DNA of 64,000 bases from Branchiostoma floridae (Eukaryota; Chordata; Leptocardii; Amphioxiformes; Branchiostomatidae). Under the pieces are notes generated by a model. It was given only the letters and a program-made list of their open reading frames with translations. It had not been told where the DNA came from and searched no databases. The translations under genes and the position numbers were made by a program. The stretch is from positions 8,312,676-8,376,675 of the forward strand of contig NC_049997.1 in assembly GCF_000003815.2 (NCBI RefSeq), in the 5' to 3' direction. Numbering within the stretch: position 1 is the stretch's first letter; each line of letters starts with the position of its first letter. Shown in pieces: positions 57,523 through 64,000 of the stretch.

Positions 57523-57989
57523 TGAAGGATATTCAACTATATCTGAAATAGACGAAAGAAATCTATGACTAGGAGGCTGTCGTACTGACGATTATACAAC
57601 ATCTCAACTGCAATGTACGTGGGATTTTGGTTAATGTCTAGTGCAGTTCAGCTGGTTCTTTTCTTTATGATATTTGATAAACAGTGAGCAGTAAACGAAA
57701 TGTTTTATTTCCTTGTACATGTGGACTGAAATAAAAATGTAGCGGTCCTTGGTGTGAATTAAAATCTTGAAAGTGAGTTTGAAGGTCAGTTGTACCTGTA
57801 CGTTTGAACCTGTGTTTTTAACTCATTCCACTGATCGCCTGATTGCGCATATATAGGGCTGCGCATACTAGTATATAGGACGGCGCCATTCTCCATTTCA
57901 GTAGCCCTGGGCCACACAACTTTGTGCAATCACTACAACAGGGGGCTAGTCCACAGGTGTGCGCGTTCAACTACGATACTCTTCCCAAA

Positions 57990-58110
57990 TATTGAGTGCT
58001 AATCAGAGAAAGCAGCATGTACCATTTTAAAAGTCTTTGGTATGACTCGGCCGAGGATCGAACTCACGACCTACCGAATGCAAGGCGAACACTCTACCCA
58101 CTCAGCCTTT
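57990..58110 (-). mobile_element. tRNA-derived SINE, minus orientation
   Basis: On the minus strand, from 58108, GGCTGAGTGGGTAGAGTG and GTTCGCCTTGCATTCGG are followed by GTGAGTTCGATCC (B-box) and then CGAGTCATACCAAAGACTTT and a tail with ATGGTACATGCTGCTTTCTC. The tRNA-like head has weak stems (TGC-like anticodon position), so it is a SINE and not a tRNA gene. The tail is of a kind I associate with repeats in several marine invertebrates. Confidence 0.65.
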
Positions 58111-60654
58111 GTAACGGTGAATTGTTCTAAACTACCAGTGAAATACAAAAGTCAAGACTTATTTTACTTTCATTAGTTTTTGAATGTGTCCATTGGCTGG
58201 TCGTTGATTCGCACTATTTTCAACGCCACCTATACATGAATATGTTTGAACATATTTTAACGCTTAAGCCCAGCATTGAAGTGTTCTAAATCTGGTATAT
58301 CTCACTGTTCAAAGATGCGCCGGTACGATTTGACAGAGCTCTCACGGCGATTTCCATCGATAAAAAACGACTCTTTGCACTTTTTGTGTTTTGCTGCCTT
58401 TTTAGTCATACGTGTACGTTTTGCACGATATTCCACCCTATAAAGGATAACACAAGTTCAATTCACAACGCAGCGACGCTTGCTGTCAACTTTTCACAAG
58501 GTCAATTTTTCGTGAGGTTTGCCCCGTCCTCGCTATCACGGCAATCTCCCTTTCACAGCATACTCCCTTCCTCGGCAAACTCTCTTTCGCGGCACAAGAG
58601 AACCTAGCCAACGTTGAAAATCGCGAGCCAAACAATAAAAACCAGCCCCGTTCGAAGACTGCAACGGAGTCTACCTGAGGTACCCTCTCTTAAGCCACCA
58701 GCAAATTGATTTATCCTGCTGTCATTAGTTCCTGTGCGGCTTTAAGGAGCTGAATCGTCAGTACCCGTTCATGAAGCTAGGTTTACACTACTCCCTGGTC
58801 TCCCTCAATAAGACTGTGAGAATAGAGAGGGTGAAATTAGTGTTTTGGTGCGTTTTCATCCCCACCTGACCCTACCCGACCCGTACACACTACCACTACC
58901 AAACGCCATTCTTAGCGCCGAGTTCCCTTGTCACAAAGCCCATGTTAAACACGCGGGTTTTCCACAAGGGTGGCGATCCGACTTGTCGGTCTATTCTGTT
59001 CGGTACCTGTTGTGCCTCGGCTGAAAAAGAATACCTGGTATCCCCTGCCCTTTGTGCAGTGTGTGCGCTCAATACAAACTCCGTGTTGTCTTGTTTTGGG
59101 TGCGATTGTTGTTAGTTTGTTGTTACTGCGCGACGTGGTTCTCGACTTAGGCGTTATTTTGATCCGTGGCATTTTTCCTGTCGACCTCACGGGTTCAATC
59201 ACTACCTTGTAGACTACCTTGTAAACCTTTCTCTAGCTAATATCTATTCCCCACAATTGTGTCGTAACCGTCAGAGGATTTGTCTCTACAAACTTCCATC
59301 GTATATCCAAACATGACACAAATGATAGCGATGGCGCAGCAGTTGGCGTCCTTGGCAATTCATGGCGAAGAAAACTTACCCCAGAGCAGAACTATTGACG
59401 CTACAAACATAGTCATTGTCATGGGCGGAGGTACACCCCCCGACCAGCCGACTTTCCCACCACGGCTAGCCATTAACGCTGGACATTCTACCGTTTTAGT
59501 CGGACTTCAAGGCGTATCATGGATATAGGTATCACGGATATCACGGTATAGCTCCCCCACGTGGGTCTATGATAGCCCTGTGGTCGTTTTAACCACAGAA
59601 TATGGCTTCTGTCCGTTTATAGCGATATTCACACGTCGCTACTGGGTGGCTGTTTATACAAAAATGTTTTCTCTGAAGTTTAAGTTGGCAAAACATTTCA
59701 CAAAGTCCTGGGTTTCTGGGAGTCCACATTTATGTTATATCTAGTCGTATAACGTTTATGAAGTTTGTATGTCCTTGTTTTTATGTTAAGTCCAGAAAGA
59801 TTAGTTCAATTATTAAATAATATGTATTTGTCCTGTATGTTAGAAAATGGACGGAACAAGTATCAAAGGTAGAAATAATGAACTTTCAATAAGCAAAATG
59901 TAGGAAACTTTTTACCTGGCAATGCATGCATGTATGCATGCGTGCAGTGGTAAGATATACTTGGCAAACCTTTCTAAATATAGATAACTAGCTAAAGGAT
60001 TTGTATATTTTGAATGGATGAAATGGAAAAAACGAAACGTTTCAAGCCCCATTATGTAGAAAAAAACTGCCTTTAATTTGTAACACATCAGATTATTTAC
60101 CGTTGGCAAATGTACAAAGAGAATATGTCAGAGTATTTTGTAATCAGAATGAAACAATATTCCTACTTATTTTGATATGTCTGACAGACTGGCCCTTTTT
60201 CGAGATGTAAAATCATAATAGTTATGATAGTAATCATATCTGTTATGACCTGCAACAAATGATATGATATATGATAACGTTCAAACGAAAGGGCATTTTT
60301 GTGATTACAAAGATATGGTTTACAAACTATAGTAGAAACACAGTGACTGTAGTTAAGGTTTAGATATTCACACTACATAAATATATACAACACTAATATA
60401 TACAACTGGTATCAAAGATAATATATTTGCACTCTACTGGGATTGCTTAGATTTTTTCTAATAGTAAAGTTTAATGTACAGAAGGACAGAGGTAAGCAAA
60501 TCTGTCATGAAGCCTTCGCTACAACAGAAAAAAGAATCGTAATAAAGATTTTTCAATCTCTCTTGCTCACCGTAAACGGCACAGTATGAAGACTTCACAG
60601 AAAAATGTTTCTATAGATGGTGACATTATTTTGAGTTTTCGTTTGTAGTTCTTT

Positions 60655-61233
60655 TCATCTCGATTCTTTGCTATTTTCGGAATCGTCTGAATCCTGTTCG
60701 GGACTTCTCGGGTCAATGTCGTTAGTTTCCGGAGACGCCGAATCCTTGTCGTCGACGCTGCCGATCCTCGACCGATGATTGTTTCCTTCTTCTTCGTGCA
60801 AAACTTTTTGCAGCTTTTTTATGTATTTTATAGCCGCTCGTAAGGTCTCGACTTTGCTTAGTCTTTTGTCAGAAATGTCTGAAGGAAGGTGTTCTCGAAG
60901 TCTAGCATATCCTTCGTTCACGCATTTAACTCGTTGTCTTTCCCTCTCGTTTCTTTTTCTAATAAAAGCTGGTTCGAATCCGTAGTCGTAGAGCCCGTAT
61001 GGCGACGGAAATGGTAGATATGGGAGTCTACCGTTGAGGTAGGAGTCATGATACACGGGGTCCAGGTAGGATTCTAACATCGGCGGGATCCCCGGGACGT
61101 CGTCCGGAGGTAGGCGGGGGTCGGGGTACCCTCCGGGGAGGCCTGGCTCTGAGGCGATCGGTATTCCCAGCTGTAGACACGTCGGGGTCGAGTAGGGCAC
61201 CGGGTCGTGGTGATGGTGGTGGTCTTCGTCCAT
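60655..61233 (-). CDS. ascl-like: ASCL3/4/5-like bHLH transcription factor, 192 aa
   Basis: A single exon encodes 192 residues from the ATG at 61233 (ACAATGG) to TGA-equivalent stop at 60655. The frame remains open to 61338, but an acceptor-like GGGAGACAG sits just before this ATG, so the shorter start is preferred. The bHLH spans residues 92-145: basic region RKRNERERQRVKCVNEGYAR, then LREHLPSDISDKRLSKVETL and AAIKYIKKLQKVL. RVKCVNEGYARLR and the preceding FEPAFIRKRNE are characteristic of the ASCL3/ASCL4/ASCL5 branch of the achaete-scute family. The N-terminal part is Pro/Tyr-rich and begins with a run of five His; the tail is Ser/Asp/Glu-rich. Family members bind E-boxes as heterodimers with E proteins in epithelial, secretory or neural precursors. 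Family assignment is firm; the exact orthologue is not. Confidence 0.9.
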   Translation of the reverse strand: MDEDHHHHHDPVPYSTPTCLQLGIPIASEPGLPGGYPDPRLPPDDVPGIPPMLESYLDPVYHDSYLNGRLPYLPFPSPYGLYDYGFEPAFIRKRNERERQRVKCVNEGYARLREHLPSDISDKRLSKVETLRAAIKYIKKLQKVLHEEEGNNHRSRIGSVDDKDSASPETNDIDPRSPEQDSDDSENSKESR

Positions 61234-62507
61234 TGTCCAGAGCTGTCTCCCTTTAAAATAACACAGTATGGCACGGGTTAGATATTGCTGGGACTGACTC
61301 ATACCTGGTGGAGAGAAACGCTGTGGGTGGTGAGGCATCTACCAACCCCACAGACAAGTCAGACATACCAGGTCGAATTTACCGTGCTTGCCCGTGAGAA
61401 CGTCGTCCTTTGTCCCGGGAATATTTAGCAAACACGCCGGGATTTTTCCACGTACAGGTTCTCACCCCTACACCTTCACCTCATAATATTTTCGAGGGGG
61501 CCTTAAGAAAAGAAGGGTCGAGACTCCGCCTAAGTGGGCACGTTAGATCGTCTTTCCGGACAACATGTATCCACGGGAGGAGAGGGGAGGGGGGCACAGA
61601 GAGCTCTCTGTCCGTGATAACGACCGAGACGTACAGTTTATACCCAGGCTTCACGCCCGTGTTGAACTACACACACAAATGGGAAACGTTGTACTTGAAG
61701 GGTTATCCAAACTCTTCCTTAAGGCGGTGTTACTGTCATGAACTCATGACCCAAGGTTCTCATTGTTTCATCTCATCAGGCCAAGGACTGTGGTCACAAA
61801 ATCAGGAGGTTTTGGTTCGAGACGGCCCGTTTTATATGATTTTTAATTTGCTAATAAAACAAAACCACTGAAGGAAATCAACCCTACATCTTCACCCCTG
61901 TAGCTGTTTCTCAACGCTAAAAAACAAAATTAAGGCTCTCATTTTTCCTACATTCTTGCAAACGCCATACTTGTATTCGCCTCATACCATTGCGGTAAAC
62001 ACCTGTTGTGGCCAGTGAAGGTCTTTAGTGGCTGGGGATATCGCGGTGCATTGAGTTTCCTATGTACAAATTGGCGCCGTCAAAGTGTTGAAAGATGGGC
62101 CCTTCCTTTTCCGTTAATGTTTCTGCTTCTTTGTAAACAGTCCTAAACGTTTTGGTCAAACTGCACTCTTATACGGTTTTTAGTATACCAACACGACCTA
62201 TCATAAACGTACTGTCTTGTTGCAAGCAATCTTTGCCGTTTCTTTTTATCAAAAGAACGCACGAACGTAGTAGAGAAGAACACTTAATCTCGAATTCCAG
62301 TCTTCATGGAAAATATACCATCCTCTACGTAGGTTTACTCGACAAAGAAAGGGGCTACTTGTACGCGGGGACCATGAACGGCTCGGGCCACTTGTTGCTT
62401 TGTAAGCGATCTGGCTTCAAACCTGCGCGGCCCGGGTAGGACAGACAACGGTGGTGCACGCGGAACAATGGTCGGCTGGGGTGGGTGAACGGAACGGTAC
62501 ACGGCAC

Positions 62508-62840
62508 GGGACAGAAGCTTACAGCAACGGGTATGACTGTCAAAGGGGGAGACAGCACGGCAAATAAACATGGGGACAGATAATGTTTTCATCACTTATG
62601 AGAAGATGTAGAAAATGTTCATCAAGTATGGTTACGAATTGTACTCCTACCGTGAACAAGGTACACTCACTGAACGGGACAGAAACATACAGCGATGGAT
62701 ATGACTATCAAAAAGGGGAGACTGCACGACAAATAAACAAGAAGAGAGATAATGTTTTCATCACTTATGAGAAGATATGGAAAATTTCCATAAAGGAATT
62801 GTTACGGATATTCCTCTGTGAACAGTTTACAAGGTACGTG
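62508..62840. repeat. Tandem duplication, about 168 bp unit, two copies
   Basis: GGGACAGAA followed by TACAGC starts at 62508 and 62676. Both copies share GATAATGTTTTCATCACTTA then TGAGAAGAT, and GTTACG with a GTGAACA end. Confidence 0.85.
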
Positions 62841-63514
62841 TAACTAGAAGACGGATTATACGGGGCAAAGTATTTGTAAACGAATTCTTACCGCGTTTTC
62901 AAATCATGGATCATTGCATTGACAACACAATCAGTTTTCAAAGAAGTACTAGGACACATTATCCAAAAAGGTAAACCTAATTCTATTTTATATGGCTACT
63001 ACATGTCAATCATAGATTGACGGAAAAAAGTACTCATAGTAAATAAGAATGATAGAGCTTACCTAGTTAAAGACCTGTCACCGTTTCCAGCTGAAACAGG
63101 TGCACACAAAGGTATCGATGATTTTGCCACCAAAGATACTTGCAGGAAGTCGACTCTCCAAGCGACAACCTTCTTCCTTCAGCACATGACGACTCGATGT
63201 AGACTGCTGAACGATGTTTGTAATGTTGATTTCACGGGAAGAAGAAATCGGCACGAGCGTACTAGAAATCAGAGTTTGCGCATATGACTTGTACATCCGT
63301 GTGTCGTCCTCTTAACCACGCTCGGGGGGAATGAAAGTGGTTGGATACATTGATTTTTAGGAATAGCGGGTAGCCAATCCCAGGCGAGCCGCCAGTGGCT
63401 GAAGAGGACTCAGGACTAAAGCTGGCGTGGCTGATACAAATCCCGACCAAACAGCGCTTGATTGGAGCTGGGTCGGGTTACGGGTTGTGGCGTCTCGCTG
63501 TTCGCGTTCACGGC

Positions 63515-63960
63515 TCGGAGGAAGCCAAGAATGGGCTACTCCGGCGGGACTGCGCACAACCGAGCGTTTAGATAAGCAAAAATACAGCAAGGCGTGTGAA
63601 ATGTAAGCTTAACAAAAATGATACGGAGAAATGCTTAAATGTATTGTTACGAAGGTAGATTTCTTCAATTCAATGTTTAACGACCAGTTTGAATTGTTTG
63701 CCTTGCTAAATTTTCAGTTTCTTGGGTCGGCAATACAGATAGGAGGAAGCCAATAATGGGCTGCTCTATCGGGAGACAACCAAGCGTTTGGATAAGCAAA
63801 AATTCAGCTAGGCGTGTGAAACGTAAGCGGAAGAAGAAAAAATGGTACAGAAAAATGCTAAAAGTATTGTTAGGAATGTAGATGCATTTTTTCAATTCGT
63901 TTAAATAGTTTGCCTTGCTTAATTTTTTAAAATTGCTCGAGTCAGCAATACAATATTTTA
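63515..63960. repeat. Tandem duplication, about 225 bp unit, two copies
   Basis: GGAGGAAGCCAA.AATGGGCT starts at 63517 and 63742. Both copies share CAACC.AGCGTTT.GATAAG, CAAAAAT.CAGC, GGCGTGTGAAA.GTAAGC and GTTTGCCTTGCT.AATTTT. The second copy ends near the window edge. Confidence 0.88.
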
Positions 63961-64000
63961 GCAGAGTGACCAGCCATGTTTCTTCTTGAGTTCGAATTAT

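Larger units (their letters stand above)
54728..60654. other. Non-coding interval with satellite and SINEs
   Basis: No supported exon. It contains the duplications and elements listed at 55098, 55985, 56472, 57416 and 57990. A (GTT)n tract lies at 55784-55806. A short frame at 59280-59528 beginning in a CpG-rich patch has no domain or splice support. Confidence 0.5.
61339..64000. other. Flank of the ASCL-like gene with local duplications
   Basis: The left part should hold the promoter of the ASCL-like gene. No other exon is supported; frames at 61410-61871 and 62152-62439 lack domains and splice logic. Confidence 0.5.

Noticed and set aside
59280..59528. 82-codon frame resembling a retroelement gag start
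   Set aside because: No further open frame, terminal repeats or protease/RT-like sequence nearby.

Overview
The window looks like nuclear DNA of an invertebrate chordate, most probably a lancelet (Branchiostoma). The evidence is indirect: GT-AG introns, two metazoan bHLH genes (a FIGLA-like and an ASCL3/4/5-like gene), an exon-split C2H2 zinc-finger gene, many short palindromic non-autonomous transposons, tRNA-derived SINE fragments and numerous local duplications with 130-230 bp periods. No bacterial, viral or organellar features were seen.

Layout. Positions 1-4912 are non-coding and carry two local tandem repeats. Positions 4913-11768 (+) hold the standout gene: two joined exons encoding a predicted secreted protein of 2206 residues. 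It is built from a signal peptide, ten helix-like repeats of 94-99 residues, a second section with a recurrent IPDDF motif, a Met-rich section, a Q/N-rich repeat section and an acidic tail with Trp-rich repeats. I recognise no family for it. Positions 11769-16468 are non-coding and contain a 1.35 kb foldback element with a second element inserted in it. A seven-finger C2H2 gene lies on the minus strand (19088-16469). A second foldback element lies at 20419-21437.

A six-exon secreted protein gene of 323 residues, unrecognised, runs 22661-26934 (+) and has an upstream 5'UTR exon and a TATA-like box. Positions 27183-33890 are non-coding apart from one 9-bp-TSD palindromic transposon and a perfect RFX X-box. 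The FIGLA-like bHLH gene occupies 36297-33891 (-). After a degenerate minisatellite (37.1-37.8 kb), a GC-rich first coding exon of an unidentified gene lies at 40308-40730 (+). The stretch 41-60 kb is nearly gene-free and repeat-rich, with only an orphan terminal exon at 54727-54455 (-). It includes a striking compound satellite at 56472-57022. A single-exon ASCL-family bHLH gene lies at 61233-60655 (-), and local duplications fill the end of the window.

How the genes relate. They are separate transcription units and not a pathway. The two bHLH genes are on the same strand about 25 kb apart and are expected to encode E-box-binding developmental regulators. The two secreted proteins are unrelated to each other by eye. 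The best candidate for something undescribed is the giant repeat protein at 4.9-11.8 kb, whose composition and codon use suggest an abundant extracellular structural or mucus-like product.
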